NCBI GenBank assembly: GCA_016647705.1
Contig: CM028340.1
Coordinates: 16,817,001-16,881,000 of the forward strand
Direction of reading: 5' to 3'
Source: Eucommia ulmoides
Lineage: Eukaryota > Streptophyta > Magnoliopsida > Garryales > Eucommiaceae
DNA: 64,000 bases
Positions 1-12,533 of this stretch are shown piece by piece. Below the pieces are notes generated by a model. It did not search any database. It was not told where the DNA came from and saw nothing but the letters and a program-made list of their open reading frames with translations. The translations under genes were made by a program, and so were the position numbers. Each line of letters begins with the position of its first letter. The stretch's first letter is position 1.

Positions 1-53
1 GGGTTGCCCATTTTAATTTTAGGGGTTTTCCTCCAAAACTCTCATTCCAAGGT

Positions 54-90
54 GGAACAACTTTTTAAGTCCCACTTAAAAAGTTGTTCC
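54..90. repeat. Perfect 17-bp hairpin
   Basis: GGAACAACTTTTTAAGT is followed by a CCC loop and its exact reverse complement, so the stem is 17 bp with a 3-nt loop. It sits at the left end of the candidate DNA transposon, where it could be a terminal foldback. Confidence 0.9.
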
Positions 91-189
91 ATCATAAATC
101 ATCTTTTATTAAAAGTTGTCCCAAAAGGACCGAAACTCCCTTACTAATATTTTTAAATGACAATATTACCCTTCAAATATAATAAATAA

Positions 190-660
190 AAGAGTAGTGG
201 GAGCTCTTTATTTCATTTTCACCTCTTCTCTCTTTCTCTCTCTGAAGCTCATCGGTGTCGCTTGGTCTGGCGCTACGACCGCCGTTCGTCGCCGTCGCTT
301 TACTCGCCGTCGTCGTTGCTACTTTCAGCACTAGCGTTGTGCTTTTCCACCGCCTTCGTTTCGATTCGCCGTTCGTTGCTTCGATTCGTCGGCTGTTCGT
401 CGCTTCAATTCGTCGGCCGTTCGTCGTCTCCATCGATTCCGCTTCTATCGTCGCCGCTCGTCTCCGCAGGTGTTGTCGTCATCTCTTTCATCAATAAGAT
501 CTAGCTAGATCTAACCAGATCTAGGTTAGATCTGAGTACATCTGCCATCTCATGCTCTGTTCGTTGTCTACCTTCGGTCGTCTCCTTTGATTCGGTTAGT
601 ATCTCAGTTCATACCCAGATCAATTTTTGGACCCCTCTCTCGATCTCTCTCTACATTTGC
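190..660 (+). other. CT/GC-rich gene-leader-like segment
   Basis: After an AT-rich start the sequence turns into CTCTCT-rich and then CG-rich DNA, with about three imperfect ~24-bp repeats of a TTCGTCGGCCGTTCGTCG type at about 358-430. Composition resembles a plant 5' UTR or first exon. Short open frames exist on both strands but none shows a recognisable domain, so I do not call a gene. It may be a captured host fragment. Confidence 0.35.
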
Positions 661-1118
661 TGCTACTATTTGATTTGTTTTAGGTTTTGCTTTGTGCAGG
701 TTACCAGATTCCGTAGATGGTTTTCGGTTGTACCAACTTCGTGCAGGTTACCAGATCTCCACGGTTGTTTTGATTTTTTGGATTGTTTTCATCTTTCTCC
801 AATTTTCATGAGAATGTGTAAACTGAAGGCTTTATTTGTCCACTTTGTTATGATTTGATTCTTCTATTTAGAAGTTGAGATTTAGAGTTTTATAATTTTT
901 AGTAGATATCTACTTAATTTTTTTTTTTTAGTGGATTTCCACTTCGATTTTTTATAGTAATATATCAATAGAGATATTGATATATCCACTTAAATATATT
1001 TAGCTGCTACGTTTTATTTTCTGATTTTTGCTTTTTTGGATCGTTTTCATTTGAGTTGATTTGTTTGTGGTTTTTTGGATAGAAATTGTATGTGTTGCTA
1101 CATATTCATGATGGATAA

Positions 1119-1335
1119 CTATGGCACTTGTTTAGTGTTTCTATTGTTAGAATTCTGTTTCTGTTCCCAAAAATCTAGGAACTTAAACAAAAAATATGGG
1201 AACACAATTTTTTTCCCTGTTCGGTTCTCAATATTTAGAACAATTTTTAAAAAACTAAACATATTTTTCCCACATTTCTGTTTCTGCTTCTCAAAAATAG
1301 TTATCTGGATATATAGGCACTAAACAAACGCCACC
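1119..1335. mobile_element. PIF/Harbinger-like MITE
   Basis: The 217-bp element is bounded by TAA on both sides (1116-1118 and 1336-1338). Its ends are inverted: the left end contains TGGCACTTGTTTAGTG, and the reverse complement of the right end contains TGGCGTTTGTTTAGTG. A 3-bp TWA target duplication and a short TTTG-containing inverted repeat fit Tourist/PIF-Harbinger MITEs. It has no coding capacity. Confidence 0.6.
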
Positions 1336-1589
1336 TAAGGAAGTAGGTTTATATTGCTTCCTTAACTCATTTAGTTGTTACTTGGTGTCTTTATAGTTTA
1401 TAGTATTGTTGAAAAACCAAAGCCAATATCGTACTTACAAACTACATGATGATTTGTTTGTGGTTTTATCTATTTGTGTGTAATTGTTTCGTTTAAGTAG
1501 ATATCAACTTATTGATTTAGATTTTCGGATTGGTTGCAGTGATTTTCATTCGGCTTATTTTTAATAGATATCTACTTAGTAGATTTAGT

Positions 1590-3590
1590 GGATTCTATAA
1601 TATTTAGTGGATATCTACCTAATTTCACCTATAAGTCTTATAGAAACACAGTGAGTTTTATAATATTCAGTGGATATCTACTTAATTTATTTTCAGTAGA
1701 TATCTACTTAGTAGATTTAGTGGGTTCTATAATATTTAGTGGATCTAAAAGTCTTGTAGAAACACAATGAGTTCTATAATATTTAGTGGATATCTACTTA
1801 ATTTATTTTCAGTGGACATTTACTTAATTTATTTTCAGTGGATATCCACTTAGATTATTTTTTCAAGTGGATATTAACTCGCATTAAATTTGGTTAGATG
1901 TGAGCAATTTTAAATTTTTTTTTTTATTTTCGATGGATATTTACTTAAATTATATTTCAGTAGATTTCTAGTTAGATTATTTTCAATGAAATTTTATGCA
2001 TTTTTAATAACATTTACAGTATTTTTGGTGAATGTTTAAATGTATAGTGAAATTATTGAATGACATTTACAGTATTTTAAAATAATTATATATTTTTGAA
2101 CAAAAAATAAATTTAGCAAATATTTTATTTTATTGAAAAATAAAATTTAGTTGATTTTATAAAATAATTATTAGAATTGTAGATATTTACTTAATTTATT
2201 TTCAGTAGATATCTACTTAGTAGATGGGTTCTATAAGATTTAGTGGATCTGCAAGTCTTGTAAAAACACAGTGAGTTCTATAATATTTAGTGGATATCTA
2301 CTTAATTTATTTTCAGTTGATATCCACTTAGATTATTTTTTCAAGTGGATATTCACTCGCATTAGATCTGGTTAGATGTGAGCAATTTTAATTTTTTTAT
2401 TTTTATTTTCAGTGGATTTCTAGTTAGATTATTTTTCAATGAACTTTTATGCATTTTTAATAACATTTACAATATTGTTGGTGAATGTTTAAATGTATAG
2501 TGAAATTATTGAATGACATTTACAGTATTTTAAAATAATTATATATTTTTGAACAAAAAATAAATTTAGCAATTTTTTTATTTTATTGAAAAATAAAATT
2601 TAGTAAATTTTATAAAATAATTATTAGAATTGTAGATATATACTTAATTTATTTTCAGTAGATATCTACTTAGTAGATTTAGTGGATCTATAAGTCTTGT
2701 AGAAACACAGTGAGTTCTATAATATTTAGTGGATAGCTACTTAATTTATTTTTAGTGTATATCTACTTAGATTATTTTTTCAAGTAGATATTCACTCACA
2801 TTAGATCTGGTTATATGTGACCAATTTTATTTTTGTTTATTTTCGGTGGATATCCACTTAAATTACATTTCAATGGATTTCTAGTTAGATTATTTTTCAA
2901 TGAACTTTTATGCATTTTTAATAACATTTATAGTATGTTTGGTGAATGTTTAAATGTATAGTGAAATTATAAAATGACATTTACAGTATTTTAAAATAAT
3001 TATATATTTTTGAACAAAAAATAAATTTAGGGAATTTTTTATTTTATTGAAAAATAAAATTTAGTAGAGTTTATAAAATAATTATTAGAATTGTAGATAT
3101 CTACTTAATTTATTTTCAGTAGATATCTACGTAGTAGATTTAGTGGGTTTTATAATATTTAGTGGATCTACAAGTCTTGTAGAAACACAATGAGTTCTAT
3201 AATGTTTAGTGGATATCTAATTAATTTATTTTTAGTGGATATTCACTTGAATCCACTTAGATTATTTTTTCAAGTGGATATTCACTCACATTAGATCTGG
3301 TTAGATGTGAGCAATTTTAATTTTGTTTATTTTAGGTGGATATCCACTTAAATTACATTTCAGTGGATTTCTAGTTAGATTATTTTTCAATGAACTTTTA
3401 TGTATTTTTAATAACATTTACAATATTTTTGGTGAATGTTTAAATGTAAAGTGAAATTATAGAATGGCATTTACAGTATTTTAAAATAATTATATATTTT
3501 TGAACAAAAAATAAATTTAGAAATTTTTTTATTTTATTGAAAAATAAAATTTAGTAGATTTTATAAAATAATTATTAGAATTGCAATAAA
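1590..3590. repeat. Four large tandem repeats with embedded palindromes
   Basis: Four imperfect units of about 455-490 bp follow one another. The landmark CATTTAC (in AACATTTACAGTATT-like context) recurs at 2011, 2464, 2925 and 3415. The 14-bp palindrome AGTAGATATCTACT occurs at 1695, 2204 and 2657, and a one-base variant at 3119. Many related GTGGATATCCAC-like copies lie between them. No frame is conserved across units, so the array looks structural rather than coding. Confidence 0.85.
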
Positions 3591-4071
3591 AAAATAAGTG
3601 GAATTACAACAACAACAAAAAAAAAATCAGTGAGTTTTTTTTTAAAGTAAAATTAATTACATTTTTTATTAAAAATATTTTTTTTTGTCAAATTTAAAAA
3701 GATAAATGAAAATTTATAAATATGTTTTTTTTTTAGTTTTAGAATATTTGAAAAAAAATGATGAATGAAATTGTTTTGTAAATCTTAAAACTATAGAAGG
3801 GTAATTTAGGGAAAAGATAGTTGATTGTACTTTTGGGATGAGTAAAAAAATGATGGTCCTTTAAAAATTGTCTTTTTAAGAAATGGGACCCCACAAAAAA
3901 AAATCTCTTAATTTTAATGGTAAAAGTGAGGTTATTCCTAATTACACTAGCATTGGCATGTCCCATTATGGGGTTTGATATTACTTCGTACTGTTGATTC
4001 AAATGAGAACGCTTCTAATTAATTCTTCAGTGAGCTTTGGCTCCCTTTATGCATGCCATGCACGCTTATGA

Positions 4072-4301
4072 TTAATTACACTTTATTCCTCTGTAATTAA
4101 GTTGTTTTGTATTTTGCCTGCTGTAGTTAGATTTTTGTTGCACTTAACCCTCCTTGTTAGTACTTTGCCCCCTTTAGTTAAGCTTACTCAAAAGATAAAG
4201 TGCAACAAGACCTAAATACAAGAGAACAAAGCGATGACAAAAATATCACAAGATAACAAAATGCGAAATGGCCTAACCACAAGGTAATAAAATGTAATTA
4301 A
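4072..4301. mobile_element. Foldback MITE candidate
   Basis: The left end reads TTAATTACACTTTATTCCTC, and the reverse complement of the right end reads TTAATTACATTTTATTACCT. Inner arms also pair in part (GTTGCACTT with AAGTGCAAC). TTAA is present at both borders, so the target duplication could be TTAA or TTA; this is unresolved. There is no coding sequence. Confidence 0.5.
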
Positions 4302-4320
4302 CCCTAAGAATTAATACTTA

Positions 4321-4745
4321 ATTAATATATATTACTAGTATTATTTTAAATTTAATAATTTGGTGTTATTACTAAATTTAATGTCTATATATTATTTCTA
4401 TAATTTCTCTAAATTTATATTTTTTTATTATTACTAAATTTAATTTTCATAACTTCTGTATATTATAGTCTTTTTATATTATTTATTTAATTTAATTTTT
4501 ATAACTTCATGTTTGGCATTGTTACTAAAATTTAAATTTAATGTGCATATATTATTTTTATAATTTTCGTAAAATTACTTTGTATAATTTCCGTATATTA
4601 TATTTTCTCCTTATATTATTTTTTTAATTTAATTGTTGTAAATTTAATGTAGATATATTATTTCTATAATTTCTATAAATTTAATACCCATAATTTTTGT
4701 ATATTATGTATTTTTTATATTATTTTTTAATTTAATTTATGCAGA
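4321..4745. repeat. AT-rich imperfect repeats
   Basis: Phrases such as TATATTATTTCTATAATTTC and TTTAATTTAATTTT recur several times, giving a degenerate tandem pattern. I see no gene here. A GCATGCCAT-containing phrase occurs on both sides (about 4050 and 4770), possibly an older duplication. Confidence 0.5.
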
Positions 4746-4860
4746 TAGCTAATTAGTTTTGGCTCATTCCATGCATGCCATACACCGCTACTCTTTTGAT
4801 GGCACAAAAACAATGCCTTAAACTTGTTAAGGACTAATAGTTAATTACATGCATCAAAGT

Positions 4861-4947
4861 CGGGGTTCCTAAACCCCGCTTTAAAAAAAATCCCAGTTAG
4901 TTTTTTTTTTTTTTTTAGACAAAGTAAAGTCGGGATTGTGAATCCCG
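4861..4947. repeat. Pair of GC hairpins
   Basis: Two short stem-loops lie 53 bases apart in AT-rich DNA. CGGGGTT-CCTA-AACCCCG is at 4861-4878 and CGGGATT-GTG-AATCCCG at 4931-4947. Both are preceded by AAGT. They resemble diverged copies of one hairpin, perhaps the ends of a small element. Confidence 0.55.
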
Positions 4948-5015
4948 GCTTATGAGACTTTTGCAAATAAGTTGAAATGGCCTATTTTTCAAATATTAAA
5001 TTTTAAAAAAGAAAT

Positions 5016-5271
5016 AAAAAATAACACACACACACACTCGAGATTGTTTGTGTTTAAAAGCATTGTACTTATTTTTCTGATTTGTAAGTATAAAAGCACA
5101 TTAAATTAAAAAAGTAATCAATTATATACAAATATAAAACTTAAAGGGTATAAATAATTTTATTTAACCGTATTAGAAATGAGAGTGTAAATTTTTTAGG
5201 TGCGACATTTTGGCTCAAGTTGTTAGTTTGTTACAGATACTATATGTTATAAGATTATGAGGATTTAAAAG
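5016..5271 (+). repeat. Dispersed repeat, copy 1
   Basis: A CA-rich start, then GTTTAAAAGCATTGTACTT, TTTGTAAGTATAAAAGCAC and TTGTTACAGATACTATATG. The same sequence order recurs at 38520-38703 and continues at 61701-61747, where a copia element splits it. The right side of this copy is cut by the Sirevirus-like LTR at 5272. Confidence 0.7.
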
Positions 5272-7298
5272 TGTTGGCCTAAAGATCTACCAAAGAGGGG
5301 GGATGAATTTGATAGTGACAAGAATTTAAACAATTAATTCAAATAGAAGTTATCGATTTTCCTAATTGATTGTGATCTTGTTAAATAACGAAAATGTGTT
5401 TAACTAAGCACACACCCAAGCAACAAAAATATAATAATGTAACACATAATAATTTATCCTGATTCGCTAAGCTACTCTTAACTACACCCAGTCCCCCGAG
5501 CTCCACAAGAATTTCGTAATTCATTAACCTTAATTCATTTCTCAAGTAGGAATCAAACCCTTACAATTCTAATTTTTTTTCTCAGGCTCAGAATCAACCC
5601 TTTACACTCTCACGCTATTACACTTATCCTTTTGACAAGCTTAGGAAGAAGAACCTTATTTTTTTTTGGGTAAAGACTAATCCCAATTCTATTATAGGAA
5701 GAATCAAAACATAATTATCTTTTAAAAGGTTAAAGATTAAACTAATTTTTCTCATAGGCCAAATATCAAACTCTAATATTTTTTCTAAGCTAAAGATTAA
5801 CTCTAATTACCCTGATTAGACACCATTCCAAATATATCTAATCCTCTCAAAATCGAAAATACAAAATATTCATAAGTTTCTCCCCACAGGAGCTTCTACC
5901 ACCTCAAAACAATAATACTCAATTAATATCCCAAAAATTATGTGATTGAATCTATGTAAGGAATAAATATGATTTAATCAATTTAAGGCACAAATAATAA
6001 ATAATCAGATTTCACAAATAAAAATCGTTTTAAAAGATTTTCAAGATATTATATTTGAAAACGATTTTTTTAAAAGACTTAGTTCAAGTAATCAAACAAA
6101 TAATCTAAGAAAACACTTTAATTAACTTGGAAAGATCTCCCCAGAATTTTTCAAAAACAATTACGATAGCTCAATGTAGAACAAAGTCTGGTGACAAATT
6201 TTTTTTTTTTCCGTGTTTCGATGAAGAAATCTTGCAATAATACTCTTTTATAAATTTCTCAGCATAAGTCACTCTATTTTAATAGCAAAGGTTGATTGTT
6301 CTTAATTAATTAATTTGAAAAATGCAGGTCTCTATATATGGGCTTCTAACTAGACCTTTAACTACTAGTTTTCGAATCATAAGACTAAAAATGTCTCTTT
6401 AAGATCCCATATATCATTTACTATCAAAATAGATATATTCCATACACAAATACTTTTAGAAAAGCTCAATTTGGTCCCCAATTGTTTTTTAGATTCAAGA
6501 CACTTAAAGATAGGAAGTAGTTTTACTAATTCAATTCAAAATAATAATTTAATATATGGACCAAATAGATAGGATATTAGTAAAATATTTTATATAATAA
6601 CAATATACTCAAATCCCCAAAAAATCTCATTTTTCAACGTTTAAAACCATTAGATCTGGATAAAAGATCACAAAAACCAAAACAATCAAGTTGACTGAGT
6701 TTGTCCATGTCAATTGACCGACCCCTTAGGTTAGTCGATCAACCATAATGTCAATCGATCGATGCTTCCCGTTGGTTGACCAAATTGACCAGTAGCTTTT
6801 TCCCACATATTCTTTCAGGCTACTGTTTCTGTTAGTCGACCGATCCTTTTCGCCGGTTGACCAATTTTACTAGAAACTTCTTATTTCATGTGTCAAAATC
6901 ATTTTCTTAATTCAACTCTTCATGGAAAACATTTTCATGATTTTAACATTTTATAAAAATCATTTAGGATCCTGAATTTATCACTTTTGACAATAACACA
7001 CATAAGATTAATCGTTTTAAAGTGTGGTGCATGATCCTATTTGGGTTGCATTAAGAGCATAAGAGTAATGGGTTGTTTTACTTAGAAATACAAAAAATCT
7101 TCAATGTCTTCAATTTGCACCCCTTTTGAATTATTTCATAAAATCTCCATCTTTATAATTCTTTAACGATTGATTATTTTTTATTAATTCATTTTCTCAT
7201 TAAAACACATAGAACTTCTAATCTGAAATCAATCAATAAAATCATTAGTTTCATGAAATATCAACATTCAATTGTCCATCAAAATATCAAGTTCAACA
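5272..7298 (-). mobile_element. Sirevirus-like LTR (3' LTR of minus-strand element)
   Basis: Read on the plus strand it starts TGTTGGCC and ends TTCAACA, the reverse of the TGTTGA...CCAACA ends seen in the related LTRs at 22786, 29955 and 32465. It shares with them alternating addition/absence motifs such as CAGGCTCAGAATCAACC and the palindromic GTCGAC-like region near 6700-6870. A polypurine tract on the minus strand follows directly at 7299. The partner LTR is not in the window, so the element is truncated or rearranged. Confidence 0.75.
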
Positions 7299-7321
7299 AT
7301 CTCTCTATTTTTGCTGATGAC
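7299..7321 (-). promoter_or_regulatory. Degenerate Sirevirus polypurine tract
   Basis: The reverse complement reads GTCATCAGCAAAAATAGAGA next to the LTR end. It matches the better-preserved copy at 24918-24940, where the core is AAAAAGGGGGAGAT. The tract primes plus-strand DNA synthesis in LTR retroelements. Confidence 0.6.
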
Positions 7322-8109
7322 AATTAACTTTGGTGTTTTCTCTATAAAAAATTATAACTATATTCCCCCTAAATATGAGGACGGGTTTTTAACTCGTTTA
7401 AAAATGGTTATGAGAAACAAAAACATTTATCAAAAAGATTTTTAATATAATCATAACACATTATTGCTCCTCTTATAAAATGTTTCTCCTATATAATTGT
7501 AATCATTAATTCATGCTTAGGAGAACAAAACAAATTGAAAAATATCATTTAACTTCTTCTCCTTTGTCGTCACAAAAAGTAGGGACGAATAATCAAAACA
7601 TCTATCTAAGCATATATCATTATGCCTAACCATTTCTAAACCTCAAATAATTTTCAAAAAAATTTCTTTAAAGCACCAATGCTCCCCCAATAAGAAAATA
7701 ATTTTTGTGAAAATCTTTTAAAAAAAATTCTTTGAATAATAAAAACATTAGAATGTTAGATTCATAGGTGTTTTCTAGATAGATAAAAACATAATACTCA
7801 AAACATCTTAATAGTGCATAAAATCATATAGTTTCAAAAAACTCTATATTTTTTGATACCTTTTGTCTACACCGTTTTAGATAGAATCAAAATCATTTAA
7901 TCGTTAATGAACAAGGACATGAAACATATCTCAATGATAATATATATAATTTATGAAACCATTAACACAAATCTAATGCATGCTTTAAACATGAACAATT
8001 GCATATTAAAGATGTTATCTTATAAAATTCTAGATCCCTTCAAGAATAATAATCATTTAAAACCAGGAGATATCAAACATATGGTAAGATCATATCATCA
8101 TGCATACAA
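7299..8109 (-). mobile_element. Sirevirus-like internal remnant, part 1
   Basis: Directly beyond the polypurine tract the sequence parallels the internal DNA of the fuller element at 24941-25310: a CTCCCTGAATCTGAGGA-like phrase at about 7360 and CATTATGCCTA at about 7619. No RNase H or other pol reading frame can be followed, so this is non-coding 3' internal DNA or heavily decayed. It is cut at 8110 by a gypsy solo LTR. Confidence 0.55.
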
Positions 8110-10998
8110 TGTCACGACTCGTCCCAGACACTCATCAACCTAGGGCCGGCGTGACGACAACATGATATCACCTATTACATTCAATCAACTAACACATTAC
8201 AATATGCATACAATACTATACAATTCACTATACAGGAGATACATAATCTCTCATAAGGTTCACATCTGACAGCTCAACTCAATACTCTCAAATGACTCCA
8301 CCTAGTGCCAGTAGGGGACTGACTCCTAACAGCTTCACCTATGAGTGTATTGCCTTCTTAGTAAATATATTTTACAATAATAGTAATTCATTTTACAACA
8401 TCTAAATGGATCAAGTGTAAATATATAAACATCACATAGCTAGTAAAAATCCTTATAATATAAGCAGTGAAAATAAAACAGTATAAATTTCCATTCAAAC
8501 CCATCCAGTATATAATACCAATCATCGTATAAAATAAATCATAAAATATAATAAATTAAAATACCATATCTCAAAACACCACACCACCACACCACTCACT
8601 AGCTAGCCATAGTGATCGTTTAACCTCACGATCGAGAGTTGTAACGGTACCGTAACCATCCGTAGGATATGCCTTCCTAGCGGACCTAACTGTGCAGATC
8701 ACCGCTTACCGGACGTCTCCGAAGGCCATAATATAAATCACTACATAATATCAATTACCAAATATAAATCACCACCTGCCGGACCACCCTCCGGACAGGA
8801 CATAATATAAATCACCACCTGCTGGACCACCCTCCGGACAAGACATAAACTATGATATAGTCAACTCAATAATATCATCATCAAATCACAAATCAATATC
8901 TATTTGCCGGACTACCCTCCGGACAGGCCATAATATAAATCACCACCTCATCAATATCGTCAAAATCACTAACTTTTAAATCCGAAAATCATATTTTTCA
9001 TCTTTGTTTGAAAACATTCTAATTTCAACGAAACCATTTTTCCCCTTTATTTTTATTTCGAAAACCAAATATTATCCACTCTCTTTTAAAACCACTAAAA
9101 CCAATGAAAATCATTTTTCGACTTTCTTTAAAAAAAACCACGTAATTTAATGAAAATTCATTTTTCCCAACTCACCCAAATCTTAACAATTTATTTAAAT
9201 CTTTCTTTTTCTTTAAAAACCAACGCAATTCCCCGAAAATTCCTTTTACCAACTCACCCCAAAAATTTGCTTGATCCATATTATTTATAATATCATACAG
9301 TAGAAGTAAACACAGATTTCATCATATGTATATATAAAAATAGTTTGGCAAGAAGACAGCACACTCACCTGATTATCTGTTTTCGACGACTTTGACCGTT
9401 TATTCTCTACCGGCACTCCCGTGCCTGCGAACCTAATAGTGACAGAGTCTAAATTAATATTTTATGTAAATAAATAACCTAACCATGCCATGAAATCCTA
9501 ATTTTCGTAACTTCCTATTCCCCGCGTTTTCTTTTAGAATATTATCATTCAACTAACATCGCTCCGTTACGATTTACTATATAAACTTTGTTTATATATA
9601 TAGTCCCATTATTTATTGTTGTCATTTCGATATTTTTAGGCTAGCAAACTAATTTAATAATCATAAAAATTAATGAGAAAACATTACCCGCTTCGAAACG
9701 ATTATCGGTTTCCTAAAAAAAATTGAATTGCTTGCTCCTGCTTTCACCGCCTCAGCGGAAGATCCACCGCCTCGGCGAACCGCCCTCCTTCACTGCTCTG
9801 TGTTACGCACTGACAGTCCTCCGCCTAGGTGAGAAACTTTCGCCTAGGCGAACTCCTCTCCTTCACTGCTCTGCTCTCTATTTTTTCCAGCCGTCTCCCT
9901 CTTTCTTATGTCTTTCTTTATCAACGCTACCTCCGAACACACACATACTATCGACATCCACACCCAAAACACTCACCCCCACACCCACGAACATGCATAT
10001 ACACACAACCCAACCACCGTAGTTAATTTGAACGACGACAGACACACACACAAACACGAACAGACCACACACACACACACACAGTAGCACCCACACACGT
10101 TCACGCCAACACCGCCGTCGAATCAAGACAGCGACGAACACCCTCCTCACTCTCCGACGATGAGAGACAGCCACCAGAACCCACACACTCGCACAAACAG
10201 ACGACAAACATGGTACACGCACCACCCACATCGGGACAGCCCACTCCAACGACTCCAAATGGAAAAACCGAAAACACACATACAAACAACACATACACAC
10301 TCACTAACTCATGATCACAGTACGAACACAACACCCACATGCATTACTCTCTCTTTAACTTACCGCCGGCGAATTTTCGGCGACACCCACGCAACCAACT
10401 CACAATACACCCACGGTAACACTTTCGTCGGACCGAGAATTGAACAGAACGGCCACCATACACACACCCTGGCACCGCAGCGACGAACACACATACACAC
10501 AGTCACAAACTGAACAGCCAAACGACACACCCACGACGGATGAACATAAAACAAGAAACACACACATATTTACTTACCGGCGATGAGATATACGCAAACA
10601 GCAAGCACACACATACAGACGGATCATGCAATCCCACTCGTCGGACCCCTCTCTCTTCTTTATCTTCCTTTCTTTCTTCAGTTCTTGACTTTTCCTCGTC
10701 TATATATATATATATATTGATGTGTATATGTATATATTGATGTGTATATGTGATCAACCGGCCGACCAAGTAGCCAATTCTCCTCCATGCATTCTCACCG
10801 TCTCTTCCTCTCTCTCTCTCTATAATATATATTTAATTACATAATCCTCCCCTTTATTTTAGTTAAGTTTATTAATTAACCCCAACTTACCCCTCAAATT
10901 TAAAATTAAAACAAAATTAACACTACCAACCCCGTTATTTCCGAAATATTTTAAAACACGAGTTAAATCATACATGTACCAAAGATCAGGGTCTTACA
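8110..10998 (-). mobile_element. Gypsy solo LTR, TSD TACAA
   Basis: A 2.9-kb LTR in minus orientation. On the plus strand it starts TGTCACGACTCGTCC and ends GGGTCTTACA, so it reads TGTAAGACCC...GACA. TACAA flanks it at 8105-8109 and 10999-11003, which shows a bona fide insertion reduced to one LTR. It is related to the LTRs at 12534, 38875 and 45924: the GATCGTTTAACCTCACGATCG block at about 8617, a minisatellite with CCTCCGGACAGG units at about 8695-8930, and a CA-rich, GC-rich segment at 9720-10640. Open frames in that segment are products of CA/TG repeats, not genes. Confidence 0.87.
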
Positions 10999-11003
10999 TA
11001 CAA

Positions 11004-11225
11004 CTACCAATTAATACTTATAAAGATATCTACATGCAAAAGTATCAATTGTTTAAAAAATCTATCTTAAAACACTAAGCACAATATTGATATGCCATGT
11101 ATATTCAGATGATCGTACAAATGGTATCAAATATAGATTAACATGATTTCATAAAAAGATACCAAACATGATATCTTAGATTCATACGTTATGCCGACAA
11201 CTAAGATTATGCTAAATATTGATTT
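11004..11225 (-). mobile_element. Sirevirus-like internal remnant, part 2
   Basis: AT-rich DNA between two inserted LTRs. By position it continues the internal DNA interrupted at 8110. No coding signal is visible. Assignment rests on nesting only. Confidence 0.4.
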
Positions 11226-12533
11226 TGTTGATCTCGAGGTTTTGATAAACAATCAAAGGTTGATGTTTTTGGTGGAACTAATGTGTTTTTTGAGTGTTTC
11301 ATAAAAGAGTTCTATTTTTTGATTATATTGAAGATATCATGAAGAAAATATCAAGGGTGCAAAGATGGACAATGAAGAAATGAAGAGTGTTGAAGATCCT
11401 AAAGAAAATTAGGTGAAAACAACTCAATACTTTTATACTCTTAATGTAATCCGAATTAGGATCACACACGATACTATTAAATGAGTTCTATTTTCTGTGT
11501 GTTGATATATTGAATTTTAGGATCCTAATTAGTGATTAAATATGTGCTCTTATGTGAAATTAAAAATGAAATTTGACGTAAAGTAAAATTCATGTTTAAA
11601 GTTGAAGTTTAAGGTCAATTTAGTTAACCAAGAAAAACAATCGGTTAACGGGATTAAACGTTGAGTTTTGGAGCAAAAATCAGTGATGGAATTGACCAAC
11701 CAGTATCAATCGGTCAACTGATCCGAAAAGGATTGGTCAACTAATTGAAATAGTGAGGTTTCAGAGCAAAAAATGTAGAACCTGCATCAATTGGTTAATC
11801 GACCAAGAAAGGATCAATCAACCAATGGGTGTAATGGAATGGCAGGTGAACTCTCTGAACCAATCGGTTAACCGACTGTGCAGGGTTTTGGCCTGGAAAA
11901 CTCTCTAAACTAATCGGTCAACTGATTGGCTGTTGTGTTTGTCCTGGTGATAGGTTTAAATTACCTATTTATTTTCAAACTGAATTTGTTAGTTTTCAAA
12001 TACGTTTATTATGTTTTAATACATTTTAATACATTTTTATTAAAACATGTGCGTAGGGTGAAAAGGTATGAAATCGGAGCGAAAACAAAAAGATTGAACA
12101 AAAAACGATCGAAAAATAAGCTTGGAGGCAAAATTGTGAAACAAGCCCACCGTCGCGGTATCCAGACTACTACCGCGGCGGTAAAGATGCTGCGAAGACA
12201 CCAAACTTACTGAACTTCCATGGCCGCGGCGCGCAAAAGATGCAGGATGTTCTTCCTATTCCACCGCCTTCTTCACTACCGCGGCGATCAACTAACTGAC
12301 CTACCCACGGCCGCGGCGGTGATCCCACGGCAGTGGCCTCTGCGCAGTGTTAGATATTTATTTTAGATATTTTGTCTATTTATACCCCTTTTCTCCCCTC
12401 TCCTTTGCTCCCTCCGGCCATTACAACACTTAAGACTTAGGTTAGGATATAGAGAGAGTATGGAGAGTGCTCAAACATATTCGAAGGAGAAGATCAACAC
12501 GCGGAGAAGGAGAATCGTTCGGTGGATGATTTT

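Larger units (their letters stand above)
1..3900. mobile_element. Putative non-autonomous DNA transposon (Mutator-like?)
   Basis: Both ends carry related, inverted sequence. On the left (about 65-175) are GTCCCACTT, an AAAAGGACC motif and ATTACCCTTC. The reverse complement of about 3795-3895 shows GTCCCATTTC, AAAGGACC and ATTACCCTTC in the same order. The arms are degenerate and I cannot fix exact termini or a target duplication; the left end may lie outside the window. No transposase frame is present. The interior holds a gene-leader-like GC-rich stretch and a large direct-repeat array, as in Pack-type or filler-rich non-autonomous elements. The Mutator label is inference; it could be two unrelated repeats. 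Confidence 0.33.

Noticed and set aside
255..504. Two ~80-codon Arg/Ser/Val-rich frames
   Set aside because: Overlapping frames in one CG-rich repeat with no domain; more likely a captured leader than a gene.
9720..10770. Many overlapping open frames on both strands
   Set aside because: They come from CA/TG-rich and CG-rich low-complexity DNA inside a gypsy solo LTR, share no domain, and the equivalent stretches at 14100-14930 and 39470-40020 do not keep the frames.
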